A stretch of DNA of 64,000 bases from JAVVEW01 sp032251045 (GCA_032251045.1 JAVVEW010000005.1:6123-70122); one strand, 5' to 3'; counted from the stretch's first letter, positions 18,396 to 27,449 are shown. Notes: generated from the letters alone by a model not told the origin. Made by a program: numbers and translations.

Positions 18396-18462
18396 CATAA
18401 ATCGACTTGCCCACGGCGGACGGAACCGCTTGCCCCGACAAGGCGGTATCCACCCTACGCAT
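18396..18462. repeat. REP-like palindromic sequence between hpnG and hpnO
   Basis: In the gap after the hpnG stop, the minus strand reads GGTGGATACCGCC, then CTTG, a short loop, and CAAGCGGTTCCGTCC, forming an imperfect stem with a bulge. The GTGGATAC core is shared with the palindrome at 42800-42825. I read it as an intergenic REP-like element; it may also help end hpnG transcription. Boundaries are approximate. Confidence 0.4.
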
Positions 18463-18463
18463 A

Positions 18464-19159
18464 CTAATCGCTCAGGGCCAGTGCTGTCGCGGCTTGTGTC
18501 AAGACCGTTTGCGCCTGCTTGAAATGTCGGGCCAGACGTATCAACGACGGAATCTGCCAAGGTTTGGCCAATGCACCCAGGGCAACCCTGGCGGCGTTGA
18601 CTTCCCCGGATGGCGCCATGCCTCCGGCCACCACGCCAGGTAAGTCCATATCCCAAGGGTCGGCAATAGCCCTGACAATGATAAACGGCTTGGCCGCCGC
18701 ATCTGCCACCTGGGCGATGGCAAACGATTCCATATCCAAAACGTTAGCGCTTGTTGCCTGATGCAGTCGACGTTTTTCCGCGCTTTGCGTAATCAGCTGA
18801 TCGGCGCTGTATAACCGGCCATCGATCAACGCCAGATCGCTTAATTGGCTGCGCCAGGCGTGTAAAAGCGCTGAGTCAACCGAAACCAGCGCGCCCGCCG
18901 AACCGATTACGGTATCGGTCAACAGCAACTGCCCTGGCCGGGCATCAACCGCCAGGCCGGCTGCACAACCCCAACTCACAATCACCTCAGCACCCAGTTC
19001 TAACAGACGCAGCGCGGCGCTCTCAGCCTGGTTTGAACCTACGCCGGAATACAACAGACAAACGCCGGCCGCCATCCACGCCGGCTGTTGCCGGTTAACT
19101 GCCCGCGTGGTTAACGTCCGACATTCTTCCGGCAATGCGGCGATAATGCCTATGGTCAC
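18464..19159 (-). CDS. hpnG: HpnG hopanoid-associated nucleoside phosphorylase
   Basis: HpnG removes adenine from adenosylhopane to give (phospho)ribosylhopane, the step after HpnH. The 231-residue protein has the purine nucleoside phosphorylase/MTA-SAH nucleosidase fold: it opens IGIIAALPEECRTL and has YSGVGSNQAESAALRLLELGAE and VIVSWGCAAGL. The ligand-contact segment is ANVLDMESFAIAQVA, followed by FIIVRAIADPWD. The start is GTG at 19159, overlapping the shc stop (GTGA), so the two are translationally coupled. The neighbourhood makes the hopanoid assignment strong. Confidence 0.92.
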   Translation of the reverse strand: MTIGIIAALPEECRTLTTRAVNRQQPAWMAAGVCLLYSGVGSNQAESAALRLLELGAEVIVSWGCAAGLAVDARPGQLLLTDTVIGSAGALVSVDSALLHAWRSQLSDLALIDGRLYSADQLITQSAEKRRLHQATSANVLDMESFAIAQVADAAAKPFIIVRAIADPWDMDLPGVVAGGMAPSGEVNAARVALGALAKPWQIPSLIRLARHFKQAQTVLTQAATALALSD

Positions 19160-21111
19160 GCGGCGTTGATCGCGTTCCGGTATTTAGCCAGCGCCCACAG
19201 CGGGAAGAATTTGTCATAGCCGTGGTATTTCAGATAAAACACCCGAGGGAATCCCGGCGCGGTAAAACAATTATCATACCAGCCGCCATCGGTGCGTTGT
19301 TGACGAATCAAAAACTCAACGCCAGATTTCACTTCCTTACTGTGTGCCTCACCGGCGGCGATCAAGCCCATCACTGCCCAGGCAGTCTGGAATGCGGTGC
19401 TGAACCGGTAACGGCCACTCATCGAGGTGTCATGATAGCTGAAATTATCCTCACCCCAGCCGCCATCGTCGCGCTGTACAGACTTCAACCAGGTTGCCGC
19501 CTTGCGGTACATAGTATCCGTTTTTGGCACCTCGGTTTGTTCCAGTCCCAGCAGCACCGACCAGGTTCCGTAAATGTGATTGGTGCCCCAGCGGCCAAAC
19601 CAGGAGCCATCGACTTCCTGTTCGCTGCGAATATACTCGATAACCCGCGCCAGGCTTTCCCGGCACAACGGATCGGTCGGTGCCTGCCTGGCCATCAGCA
19701 TGGCGCAACGGGCGCTGACGTCCACCGTGGGCGGATCCAATAACGCGCCATGATCGGCAAACGGAATTTCGTTCAGGTAGTAGTGCGTATTGTCAACATC
19801 AAACGCGCCAAAACCGCCGTTGCTGGATTGCATTCCGGCCACCCAGCGCGCTGCCCGGGCAATAGACTCGGACAATTCCGGCAAACCGGAATCAGCCATG
19901 GCAAAACCAACCATGCCGGTGTCATCGACATCGGGATAATGCGGGTTGGCATATTGAAACGCCCAGCCACCGCCCGGCACACCCGGCGCATTGACTTGCC
20001 AATCGCCCGGCTCATCTTTCAACTGACAACTTTTCAGCCAATCGTAGGCTTTAATCAAGGCGTCACGGTGATGGTCTCGGCCTGCTTCCTGCAACGCCAA
20101 CGCAGCCAGGCCAGTATCCCAAACCGGCGACAAGCACGGCTGGCAATAGGCATCGTGTTCGTTAACCACTAACAATTTGTCGATAGCTTTGCGGGCGGTG
20201 AGCACATGCGGATGGTCTTTCGGATAGCCCAGCAGCAGCAATGCTTCGTAAGCGTTGACCATGGCTGGAAAAATGGCGCCCAAACCGTCTTCACCATTCA
20301 GCCGCTCGACAAACCAATCTTCGGCTTTTTTAATGGCGCGTTCGTGCATTTTTTTCGGAATCAGAAAGCGCGTCGCCCGGCCCAGCTGATCCAGCCCCAA
20401 AAATACCTTGTTCAGCCAGGTGCGCTCGGGAAAATAATGCCGCTCCTGATCGGGATGCACCAGGAACAGCTCCAGAATATCGACCTTGTCCGGATTGACC
20501 GCACGCGCTTTCAGAGTGCATAAAATAAACAGCGGCACCATCACCGTGCGTGACCAATACGACACTTTATCCAGATGAAACGGAAACCATTTCGGGAACA
20601 ACATGATTTCCACCGGGATATAAGGCACGCCGCGCCAAGGCAGTTGCTCGAACATGGCCAAAGCAATGCGGGTGAACACATTGGCCCGCGCCGCGCCGCC
20701 CTGACTGCGAATAAACTTGCGCAGCCGGATCATGTGTTCGGCATCGACCGAATCCCCGGCCAGCTTCAGGGCGTAATAAACTTTAACGCTACAGCTGATA
20801 TCACCAGGGCCTCCGGTAAACAACGGATAACTGCCATCGTCGGACTGACGAGAACGCAGATAAACAGCGATTTTTTCCTGTAATGGCCGGTCGATTTCGC
20901 CCAGATAATGCATCATCAGGATATATTCAGCCGGAATGGTGCAGTCGGCTTCCAATTCGAACACCCAATGACCGTCGGCTTGCTGACGGCTTAATAGATA
21001 CTGCTCGGCTTGAGCAATGGCATGATCGAGCTGCTGAACCGAACCGGTAATCGGGGTAGCGGTTCCGTCTCCTCGAAATACGCTAGAGTGGGTACTGGCA
21101 TCGGTAAACAT
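19156..21111 (-). CDS. shc: Squalene-hopene cyclase
   Basis: Shc folds squalene into the pentacyclic hopene/hopanol skeleton at the cytoplasmic membrane. The start at 21111 gives a 651-residue protein of usual size. A longer frame to 21174 would overlap the squalene synthase gene by 55 bases. The catalytic aspartate motif reads DVDDTG (near residue 393), where most bacterial enzymes have DxDDTA; the acid Asp itself is kept. Several QW repeats are visible (DGSYPLF, SNGGFGAFD, EVDGSWFGRWG, DDGGWGEDNF, DGGWYDN). The C-terminus has the usual FYLKYHGYDKFFPLWAL. It lies between sqs and hpnG in a tight operon. Confidence 0.97.
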   Translation of the reverse strand: MFTDASTHSSVFRGDGTATPITGSVQQLDHAIAQAEQYLLSRQQADGHWVFELEADCTIPAEYILMMHYLGEIDRPLQEKIAVYLRSRQSDDGSYPLFTGGPGDISCSVKVYYALKLAGDSVDAEHMIRLRKFIRSQGGAARANVFTRIALAMFEQLPWRGVPYIPVEIMLFPKWFPFHLDKVSYWSRTVMVPLFILCTLKARAVNPDKVDILELFLVHPDQERHYFPERTWLNKVFLGLDQLGRATRFLIPKKMHERAIKKAEDWFVERLNGEDGLGAIFPAMVNAYEALLLLGYPKDHPHVLTARKAIDKLLVVNEHDAYCQPCLSPVWDTGLAALALQEAGRDHHRDALIKAYDWLKSCQLKDEPGDWQVNAPGVPGGGWAFQYANPHYPDVDDTGMVGFAMADSGLPELSESIARAARWVAGMQSSNGGFGAFDVDNTHYYLNEIPFADHGALLDPPTVDVSARCAMLMARQAPTDPLCRESLARVIEYIRSEQEVDGSWFGRWGTNHIYGTWSVLLGLEQTEVPKTDTMYRKAATWLKSVQRDDGGWGEDNFSYHDTSMSGRYRFSTAFQTAWAVMGLIAAGEAHSKEVKSGVEFLIRQQRTDGGWYDNCFTAPGFPRVFYLKYHGYDKFFPLWALAKYRNAINAA

Positions 21112-21119
21112 AAAAATCC

Positions 21120-22211
21120 CTAAAGTGTTGTATTGACTGATTTCATGGAAGGTGTGTAGCGCCAATCCGGGCAACGCAACGGTCGGCTATAGAGATAAAA
21201 CAAGGCATTCAGCAGTCGGTCGGACTTAACCGCCAAACGACTGACCGCAACGGTGGTTTTAACCTGGCGACGGGAAATTTTCACTTCGGATGATTGGGTA
21301 AAAGCCAGCTGCTGCTTGATTTTACGCAAAGTCAAAATCGCCATGCCCAGCGCCAGCAAGCAAAAATTACGCAGACCGACTTCCCGGGCTGGCAGCAACA
21401 GCGTGTACTGCAAAGCGTTTTCCAGGTGATCGCGGGCAATGGCGATCAGATGCTCAAGCCCGGCGCGGAACTCCGGCGTACTTGTGCCGGGCTGCAAATC
21501 GTGTAAATCAAAACCGGTTTCGGTAAAAACATCCTGCGGCAACCAACACACGCCGCGTTCCAGGTCGTCCCAAATATCTTTCAGAATATTGGTCATTTGC
21601 AGCCCCTGACCAAACGACACCGACAATGGCAACAAGGCGTCTCGATGCCGGGCGATGTCGGGTGAATAATGGCAAAACAACTTGGCCAGCATTTCACCCA
21701 CACAGCCGGCGACGTGATAACAATAACGATCCATATCCGCCAGGGTGGGCAAGCCATGACGCATATCTTTAAGCTGGTACGATGGCATTCCTTCGGCCAT
21801 GATGGCGACACACTCGCTCAATGCCGCCACCTGCTCGGGCGTGAAACCATGCGTGATCGCAATCACCCGAGGCGTCAGCGCAACCAAGGCACGCTCAGCC
21901 TGCAAGGTCTGCTCAGACAACAGCGGCACTAGCGCGTCGGCAAATGCCGCGCCCCCTTCGCCGGTGTTAACGACTGTAATGAAGCGATGACAGAATGTTT
22001 GCTTCTGGTCAACAGTCAATGCCACCTCATCCTCAACTGTATCGACAATGCGGCACAGCAAATACGCATTCGCCACCGGCGCCAGCAAGCCTTTGGGCAA
22101 TTGCGGAATAGTCAGCGCAAAGGTGCGCGACACACCCTCCAGCAGCACAGCCTGAAAATCGTGATCAGACAAGGCCAAGAAAGAATCAGGTCGATCAAAC
22201 GAAACATTCAT
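21120..22211 (-). CDS. sqs: Squalene synthase (farnesyl-diphosphate farnesyltransferase type)
   Basis: This enzyme joins two farnesyl diphosphates head to head to make squalene for the cyclase that follows. The 363-residue protein has both aspartate-rich metal-binding motifs: DTVEDE (residues 57-62) and NILKDIWDD (208-216). It also has the SRTFALTIPQLP and LLCRIVDTVE blocks of the trans-isoprenyl head-to-head family. Length and motifs fit one-step squalene synthase better than the shorter HpnC/HpnD pair, and no hpnC or hpnE is present. Phytoene synthase is the main alternative, but the position directly before shc argues against it. The stop lies 8 bases before the shc start. Confidence 0.9.
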   Translation of the reverse strand: MNVSFDRPDSFLALSDHDFQAVLLEGVSRTFALTIPQLPKGLLAPVANAYLLCRIVDTVEDEVALTVDQKQTFCHRFITVVNTGEGGAAFADALVPLLSEQTLQAERALVALTPRVIAITHGFTPEQVAALSECVAIMAEGMPSYQLKDMRHGLPTLADMDRYCYHVAGCVGEMLAKLFCHYSPDIARHRDALLPLSVSFGQGLQMTNILKDIWDDLERGVCWLPQDVFTETGFDLHDLQPGTSTPEFRAGLEHLIAIARDHLENALQYTLLLPAREVGLRNFCLLALGMAILTLRKIKQQLAFTQSSEVKISRRQVKTTVAVSRLAVKSDRLLNALFYLYSRPLRCPDWRYTPSMKSVNTTL

Positions 22212-22273
22212 AGGTCAGATGGAGTCAGAAACCCTTTGCCGCAGCCAAAGTTTAAGTGTCAAATTGAGGCAAA

Positions 22274-22302
22274 TCATAGTCGCTTTGTTGGTAATTTGCA
22301 AA
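22274..22302 (-). promoter_or_regulatory. Predicted sigma-70 promoter of the sqs-shc-hpnG operon
   Basis: On the minus strand a -35-like TTGCAA (22297-22302) and a -10-like TATGAT (22274-22279) are separated by 17 bases. This would start transcription near 22267, leaving a leader of about 55 bases before the sqs ATG at 22211. The -10 matches the consensus at five of six positions. Prediction from spacing and match only. Confidence 0.5.
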
Positions 22303-22486
22303 ACTCTGTTGTTTTCTTGCTAAAATACCGGAACGTAAGTAAAAACCTTACTAAAAACTTACAAAACCATGAATTTTTGGCGCTATTTGCTATCTCGATC
22401 CGACACATTCAAGCCAAAAGTTTAGCAGGATTGCTTTAAGCAGACCTTAAAGGTAGGCATTTAGGAACAATCCAACACACTATCTG

Positions 22487-22514
22487 TTGCAAAAAAGCGA
22501 CAATGAGACATAAT
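22487..22514 (+). promoter_or_regulatory. Predicted sigma-70 promoter of hpnH
   Basis: TTGCAA (22487-22492), a 16-base spacer and CATAAT (22509-22514) precede the hpnH ATG at 22545. The predicted transcript would start near 22521, giving a leader of about 25 bases containing the CAGGAGAG ribosome-binding site. The remainder of the 333-base divergent gap is AT-rich, and I see no further gene in it. Confidence 0.45.
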
Positions 22515-22544
22515 CGACCCCTCAAATTATTTCAGGAGAGAATC

Positions 22545-23657
22545 ATGGGTGTACCATTACGCCAACAACTGACCGTAGGCAGCTATCTGATCAAACAAAA
22601 GCTCAAAGGCGTTAAAAAATACCCCTTGGTGCTGATGCTCGAACCCTTATTTCGCTGCAATCTGGCTTGCGCCGGATGCGGCAAAATTGACTACCCCAAA
22701 GACATTCTCGACCAGCGCTTATCGGTTGAAGATTGCCTGAAAGCCGTCGATGAATGCGGCGCACCCATGGTTTCCATTCCTGGCGGCGAGCCTTTGATTC
22801 ACAAGGATATGCCGGAAATCGTTAGGGGCATTGTGGCGCGCAAGAAATTCGTTTACCTGTGCACCAACGCCTTACTGTTAAGAAAACGCATCGATGACTA
22901 TCAGCCCTCGCCCTACCTGACTTTTTCCGTGCATCTGGACGGCAACCAGGAACGCCATGACACCTCCGTATGTCAGGAAGGCGTGTTCGACATCGCGGTC
23001 GATGCCATCAAGCTGGCCTTAGGCAAAGGCTTTCGGGTGACCGTCAACTGCACCTTGTTTCAAGGCGAAAAAGCCGATGAAGTCGCCGACTTTCTGGATT
23101 ACGTCACCGAACTGGGCGTGGAAGGCGTCACCATTGCTCCCGGCTTCAGCTACGAACGCGCACCGATGCAGGATATTTTCATCAAAGGCAAAGATACCAA
23201 AGAATTGTTCCGTGGCATTTTCCGCCTGGGTAAAAAGAAAAAATGGCCGATCAACCATTCTTCACTGTATCTGGACTTTTTGGCCGGTAACCAGAACTAC
23301 GAATGCACACCCTGGGGCAATCCCACCCGTAACATCTTCGGCTGGCAAAAGCCTTGCTACCTGTTGGCCGACGAAGGTTATGCCGACTCTTTCCAGGCTC
23401 TGCTCGAAGAAACGCCCTGGGATGACTATGGCACTGCCAAAAACCCAAAATGCGCCAACTGCATGGCCCATTGCGGCTATGAGGCCACCGCCGTGGAAGA
23501 TATGTTCAAAAATCCTCTGAAAGCGTTATGGGTTAACTTGCGCGGCCCCAAAACCGAAGGGGCTATGATCCCAGAACCGACACTGGCACCGACCGCTGCT
23601 GTCAGCAAACTTCAGCAAATTCCCGTTCACACTGAAACACTGAAAAACGACGCATGA
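22545..23657 (+). CDS. hpnH: HpnH adenosylhopane synthase (radical SAM)
   Basis: HpnH is a radical SAM enzyme that adds the 5'-deoxyadenosyl group to hopene, giving adenosylhopane, the first step of side-chain extension. The start at 22545 follows a strong CAGGAGAG site and gives MGVPLRQQL; the frame runs 14 codons further upstream without support. The iron-sulphur cluster motif CNLACAGC (Cys38, Cys42, Cys45) is intact. The SIPGGEPL motif follows, and there is a C-terminal cysteine set (CANCMAHCGYEATAVEDM). The 370 residues fit the family. The stop overlaps the next start (ATGA). Confidence 0.97.
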   Translation: MGVPLRQQLTVGSYLIKQKLKGVKKYPLVLMLEPLFRCNLACAGCGKIDYPKDILDQRLSVEDCLKAVDECGAPMVSIPGGEPLIHKDMPEIVRGIVARKKFVYLCTNALLLRKRIDDYQPSPYLTFSVHLDGNQERHDTSVCQEGVFDIAVDAIKLALGKGFRVTVNCTLFQGEKADEVADFLDYVTELGVEGVTIAPGFSYERAPMQDIFIKGKDTKELFRGIFRLGKKKKWPINHSSLYLDFLAGNQNYECTPWGNPTRNIFGWQKPCYLLADEGYADSFQALLEETPWDDYGTAKNPKCANCMAHCGYEATAVEDMFKNPLKALWVNLRGPKTEGAMIPEPTLAPTAAVSKLQQIPVHTETLKNDA

Positions 23658-24781
23658 TCTGGACAGAACTGACGGGGCTTGGCCTGCTGGCCATTTGGTT
23701 GCTGATACTGGCCTGGCCCTGGCAGGCCTGGCGTGTGCGCGAAACACTGGCCGCCAGGTCAGCACCCGCCAGCCCAGAGCAAGAGCAGCTGGCCGCACGG
23801 TTGAGCATTATCATTCCTGCCCGAGATGAGGCGACAACCATCGGCCGGACACTGGCAGCGCTGAATCGGCAACGGCTGTGTTGTCCGGTTTATCTGGTCG
23901 ATGACAACTCCAGCGATGGCACCGCCAAGGTCGCCCGGCAAGCCGGTTATCCCAACCTGACACTGATCAACGGTGAGCCACTGCCGGAAGGCTGGACGGG
24001 CAAATTATGGGCGCAGCAGCAAGCCTTGCCACACGTCACCACCCCGCTAACACTGCTGATCGATGCCGATATTGAATTAAAACCGGGCATTATCGAGGCT
24101 ATGGTCAGCAAACTGGATAACGAACAGCTAGACCTGGTCTCGTTAATGGCGCGGCTGAACATGAGTGGCTTTTGGGAACACCTGTTAATTCCCGCATTCA
24201 TTCACTTTTTCAAACTGGTCTACCCCTTTGCCTGGGCCAACCAGCCACAATCCAGGATGGCTGCCGCTGCCGGCGGTTGCATTCTGGTCAAAACCGAACA
24301 ACTCACCGCCATAGGTGGCTTTGCCGCGTTGCGTAACGCCATTATTGACGATTGCACGCTGGCACGGCGGGTCAAAGTCCAAGGCGGTAAGACCTGGCTG
24401 GGACTCACCCATGATGTCGCCAGCCACCGCAGCTACACCCGGCTGGAGGAAATCTGGCAGATGGTAGCCCGCACCGCTTACAGTCAGCTCAACTACTCCC
24501 CCCTGTTGCTGGCGCTGTGCACTGTTGCCATGCTGGCCTTGTACTGGTCACCGCTGATGCTGGCCCTGCTAGGCCAGCTCAGTCTGGCCATGGTTATTTA
24601 CGGCTGCATTTCACTATCCTATCTGCCGGTACTTCGTTACTACCAGAAAAGCAGCCTATGGGCGCTGACCTTGCCACCGACTGCACTATTGTACCTGGCC
24701 ATGACCTGGTCATCCGCCTGGCGCTTCTGGCGCGGAGAACGCAGTCAATGGAAAGGGCGCCGTTATTCCATCAACTCTTAA
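23654..24781 (+). CDS. hpnB: HpnB hopene-associated glycosyltransferase
   Basis: HpnB is a membrane-bound family 2 (GT-A) glycosyltransferase found in hopanoid loci; its exact substrate is not established. The 375-residue product has an N-terminal membrane helix, then SIIIPARDEATTIGRTL, VYLVDDNSSDGTA and LLIDADIELKPG, the metal-binding DxD-type motif. The characteristic LPEGWTGKLWA segment is also present, and about three C-terminal membrane helices follow. HpnI, a related glycosyltransferase, is the alternative, but the GWTGKLWA block is typical of HpnB. It overlaps hpnH by 4 bases and precedes hpnM by 13. Confidence 0.88.
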   Translation: MIWTELTGLGLLAIWLLILAWPWQAWRVRETLAARSAPASPEQEQLAARLSIIIPARDEATTIGRTLAALNRQRLCCPVYLVDDNSSDGTAKVARQAGYPNLTLINGEPLPEGWTGKLWAQQQALPHVTTPLTLLIDADIELKPGIIEAMVSKLDNEQLDLVSLMARLNMSGFWEHLLIPAFIHFFKLVYPFAWANQPQSRMAAAAGGCILVKTEQLTAIGGFAALRNAIIDDCTLARRVKVQGGKTWLGLTHDVASHRSYTRLEEIWQMVARTAYSQLNYSPLLLALCTVAMLALYWSPLMLALLGQLSLAMVIYGCISLSYLPVLRYYQKSSLWALTLPPTALLYLAMTWSSAWRFWRGERSQWKGRRYSINS

Positions 24782-24794
24782 CAGGAGCGCTTGT

Positions 24795-25391
24795 ATGTTT
24801 CGCCAATTCTTAATCCTGATCAGTTGCCTGGTGATGCTGACAAGCCCGGCCTGGGCAGAAACCTCACCCCGAGAGGTAGTTGAACAATTCCAGGAAGCCT
24901 TACTCACCTCCATGCGGCAAGGCGACAAGCTGTCCTTTCAAGCCCGCTATGATCAACTTCGTAGCGCGGTGTCAGAAAGCCATGATTTGGCTAAAATCGC
25001 CCGCATTGTGGTTGGCCGCACCTGGCAAGAACTCAGCCCAGAGCAACAACAACAACTGGTTGAGACCTTCAGCCGCCTCAGCATCGCCTCCTACGCCAAC
25101 AATTTCAAAAGCTATTCCGGTGAAAGCTTTGCATTCAAACGCCAAGAAACCACGCCTCGCGGCGGCGTGGTGATTCACACCCAATTGCAAATACCTAACG
25201 ACGATACTGTCAATTTCGATTACATGCTCAAAGAAACCGGTGGACGCTGGCAAATCATCAACATCATTGCCAATGGCGTCAGCGACCTGGCCCTGAAACG
25301 GTCGGAATACACCGCCATTCTGAACCGTGATGACTTTGCCACATTGATTGCTAAAATGCAGGAAAAAATCGCCCTTTACAGTCAGGAATAG
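24795..25391 (+). CDS. hpnM: HpnM/MlaC-like periplasmic lipid-binding protein
   Basis: HpnM belongs to the MlaC/Ttg2D family of periplasmic shuttles that carry lipids between inner and outer membrane. The 198-residue product has a signal peptide cleaved after residue 21 (SPAWA-ET). An MlaC-type domain follows, containing VVGRTWQELSPEQQQQLVETF, LSIASYANNF, and near the end GRWQIINIIANGVSDLALKRSEY. It sits directly between hpnB and an mlaA lipoprotein gene, pointing to movement of hopanoids or phospholipids towards the outer membrane. The HpnM label rather than plain MlaC relies on this neighbourhood. Confidence 0.87.
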   Translation: MFRQFLILISCLVMLTSPAWAETSPREVVEQFQEALLTSMRQGDKLSFQARYDQLRSAVSESHDLAKIARIVVGRTWQELSPEQQQQLVETFSRLSIASYANNFKSYSGESFAFKRQETTPRGGVVIHTQLQIPNDDTVNFDYMLKETGGRWQIINIIANGVSDLALKRSEYTAILNRDDFATLIAKMQEKIALYSQE

Positions 25392-25399
25392 GTTTTTCC

Positions 25400-26122
25400 A
25401 TGCCAAGAACATACTTACCAATACTGCTGCTGACGGTATTGAGCGGCTGCGCCACTACCCAAAACCCGGATGACCCTTATGAGGATTTCAACCGTGCTAT
25501 GTACGACTTCAACCAAGGCGTGGATGATTACGTTGCAGAACCTGTCACCAGCGCCTACCAATGGGTCACACCTGACTTCATGCAAACCGGAGTCAGCAAT
25601 TTCTTCAACAACCTTAAAGGCCTGAATACGGTCGTCAACAGCGTGTTGCAAGGCAAATGGCAAAACAGCGCCAGCGCCACCGGCCGGCTGGCGGTCAACA
25701 GCGTGATCGGTCTAGGCGGTCTGTTCGATGTTGCCACCCCAATGGGGCTGGAAGTGGATGAAGAAGATTTTGATCAAACACTCGGCGTGTGGGGCATAGA
25801 CACCGGCGACTATTTGGTGCTGCCTTTATTCGGGCCAACCACCACACGCGGCATTCCGGGTACGGTGTTTGATACCGCCATGAACCCGGCCACTTACATA
25901 GGCGTGATACCGCTACAAGTCATGCAAGTGATCGATGCCCGCCACCAGGCCGACGGTGCGCTGAATTTTGTCAATGAAGCAGCGCTAGACCCTTATATCT
26001 TTACCCGTGAAGCCTATCTGCAATGGCGCGACAATCTGGTTCGGGATGGGCAAGCGCCGCCCGCCGAGCACACACTGGATTTGTATGACGAGGCACTGTT
26101 TGAGGAAGACTTTCAGGATTAA
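25400..26122 (+). CDS. mlaA: MlaA/VacJ outer-membrane lipoprotein
   Basis: MlaA is the outer-membrane lipoprotein of the Mla lipid-transport system. The 240-residue protein has a lipoprotein signal with lipobox LSGC (Cys17), then the VacJ domain: DPYEDFNRAMYDFNQGVDDY, NFFNNLKGLNTVVNSVLQGK, FDVATPMGLEVDEEDFDQTLG and DYLVLPLFGPTTTRG. It follows hpnM by 8 bases, so a MlaC-like shuttle and its outer-membrane partner are encoded together. The inner-membrane MlaBDEF parts are not in the window. Confidence 0.95.
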   Translation: MPRTYLPILLLTVLSGCATTQNPDDPYEDFNRAMYDFNQGVDDYVAEPVTSAYQWVTPDFMQTGVSNFFNNLKGLNTVVNSVLQGKWQNSASATGRLAVNSVIGLGGLFDVATPMGLEVDEEDFDQTLGVWGIDTGDYLVLPLFGPTTTRGIPGTVFDTAMNPATYIGVIPLQVMQVIDARHQADGALNFVNEAALDPYIFTREAYLQWRDNLVRDGQAPPAEHTLDLYDEALFEEDFQD

Positions 26123-26141
26123 GTGTTAAAACGCCTTGCAG

Positions 26142-27449
26142 TTACGAGGCCAGCAAAGCATTGATGGCACCTAACTCAGCCTCGGACATGTCGCCGGCAG
26201 CCTGCTTCAGACGCACCAGGTTGATCAGATAGTCGTAGCGGGCGCGGGCATAATCGCGTTTAGCCTGGAACAAATCGCGGCGCTCGTTGATGACATCAAC
26301 GATGGTGCGCGTACCCACGGAAAACCCCACTTCACTGGCCTCAAGCGCGCTGGCCGCCGAACGCATGGCGGCCTCTAACGCCCTGACCTGACTGATCGCC
26401 GCATTCACGCCACGGAACGCATCCTTGACCTCTCGAATCGCACGCCGCTGAACCTCCAGCAGCCGATGCCTGGCCTCGACAAATTGCTGCTGTGCTTCAC
26501 GAATCCGCGAACTGACTGCGCCGCCGCTAAATATTGGCAGACTCACGCGCAACCCAATGCTTTCCGAATCACCTCTAAGACCAAACGTACTGGTGTTATC
26601 GGTCAGATTGTAATTGCCCACAATGTCGAGCTGCGGCAAATGTCCGCCCACTTGCAGCTCGACATTTTTACGCGCGACTTCTGCCTGGTTCACCGCCGCG
26701 ACCACCGCATAGTTAGCCCGTTCGGCGGCACGGCTCCAGTCATCGATAGCATTAGGCTCCGGCGGCTGCAAAGGCAAATCCTGCGCTAACTGCGCTAACT
26801 CACCGGAAAAATCACCGATAATCTCGCGCAACGCTTCCTTACGATCATCCAGATCATTATCCGCCACCACTTGATTGGCTACCGCCCGATCGTAAGCCGC
26901 CTGCGCTTCATAAACATCGGTGATAGGTGCCACACCCACCTCCATGCGGCGCTCGGCCTGCTCTCGCTGTTCGGCAAACGCTTGCCGTTCCGCATCGACA
27001 AACTTAACGGTATCCTCAGCATTGAGCACATCGAAATAGGCTTCGGTAATGCGCAGCATCAGACGTTGCCGCTCCTGAAGATACTCGGCTTCCGCCTGCG
27101 CAATGCGGTTTTCCGATTGCCCCAACTGCACAAAATTCTCCCAACGAAAAACCGGCTGTTCGAGATTGATCGCCAAGGTATTTACCCAGAAGTTTTGTAC
27201 GCCCGCGCCCTGAAACGTCGCCTTTTTATTAAACAACCGGCTGCGGTCACTTTGCGCCCTGGCTTCGATAGTAGGCAAAAAACGCGCATAGCTCTGGTAT
27301 TTGCTTTCAACAGAAGCAGTCTTGCGCGCCAAAGCCTGCAGCAACACCGGGTCATGGGTTTGCGCAATCTGGTAAAGCGTCAGCAAATCTTCAGCCTCAG
27401 CCTGGATCGAAGTCGCCAATAACGTCAAAATCAATAACAATCGCTGCAT
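26142..27449 (-). CDS. TolC-family outer-membrane channel protein
   Basis: TolC-type proteins form trimeric outer-membrane and periplasmic channels for type I secretion and drug efflux. The start at 27449 gives MQRLLLILTLLATSIQAEA, a good signal peptide. The longer GTG-started frame to 27470 has no ribosome-binding site. The 435 residues include the usual DLLTLYQIAQTHDPVL opening, long coiled-coil helices (QRLMLRITEAYFDVL), and the repeated second half ending SEVGFSVGTRTIVDVINERRDLF. No inner-membrane pump gene adjoins it. It converges on mlaA with a 19-base gap. Confidence 0.92.
   Translation of the reverse strand: MQRLLLILTLLATSIQAEAEDLLTLYQIAQTHDPVLLQALARKTASVESKYQSYARFLPTIEARAQSDRSRLFNKKATFQGAGVQNFWVNTLAINLEQPVFRWENFVQLGQSENRIAQAEAEYLQERQRLMLRITEAYFDVLNAEDTVKFVDAERQAFAEQREQAERRMEVGVAPITDVYEAQAAYDRAVANQVVADNDLDDRKEALREIIGDFSGELAQLAQDLPLQPPEPNAIDDWSRAAERANYAVVAAVNQAEVARKNVELQVGGHLPQLDIVGNYNLTDNTSTFGLRGDSESIGLRVSLPIFSGGAVSSRIREAQQQFVEARHRLLEVQRRAIREVKDAFRGVNAAISQVRALEAAMRSAASALEASEVGFSVGTRTIVDVINERRDLFQAKRDYARARYDYLINLVRLKQAAGDMSEAELGAINALLAS

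Noticed and set aside
18390..18656. Minus-strand 88-codon open frame overlapping the end of hpnG
   Set aside because: Shadow frame of hpnG and a palindromic gap; no start site or conserved content.
21120..22211. HpnC or HpnD of the three-enzyme squalene route
   Set aside because: The protein is longer, has squalene-synthase-like motifs, and no hpnC/hpnE neighbours exist here.
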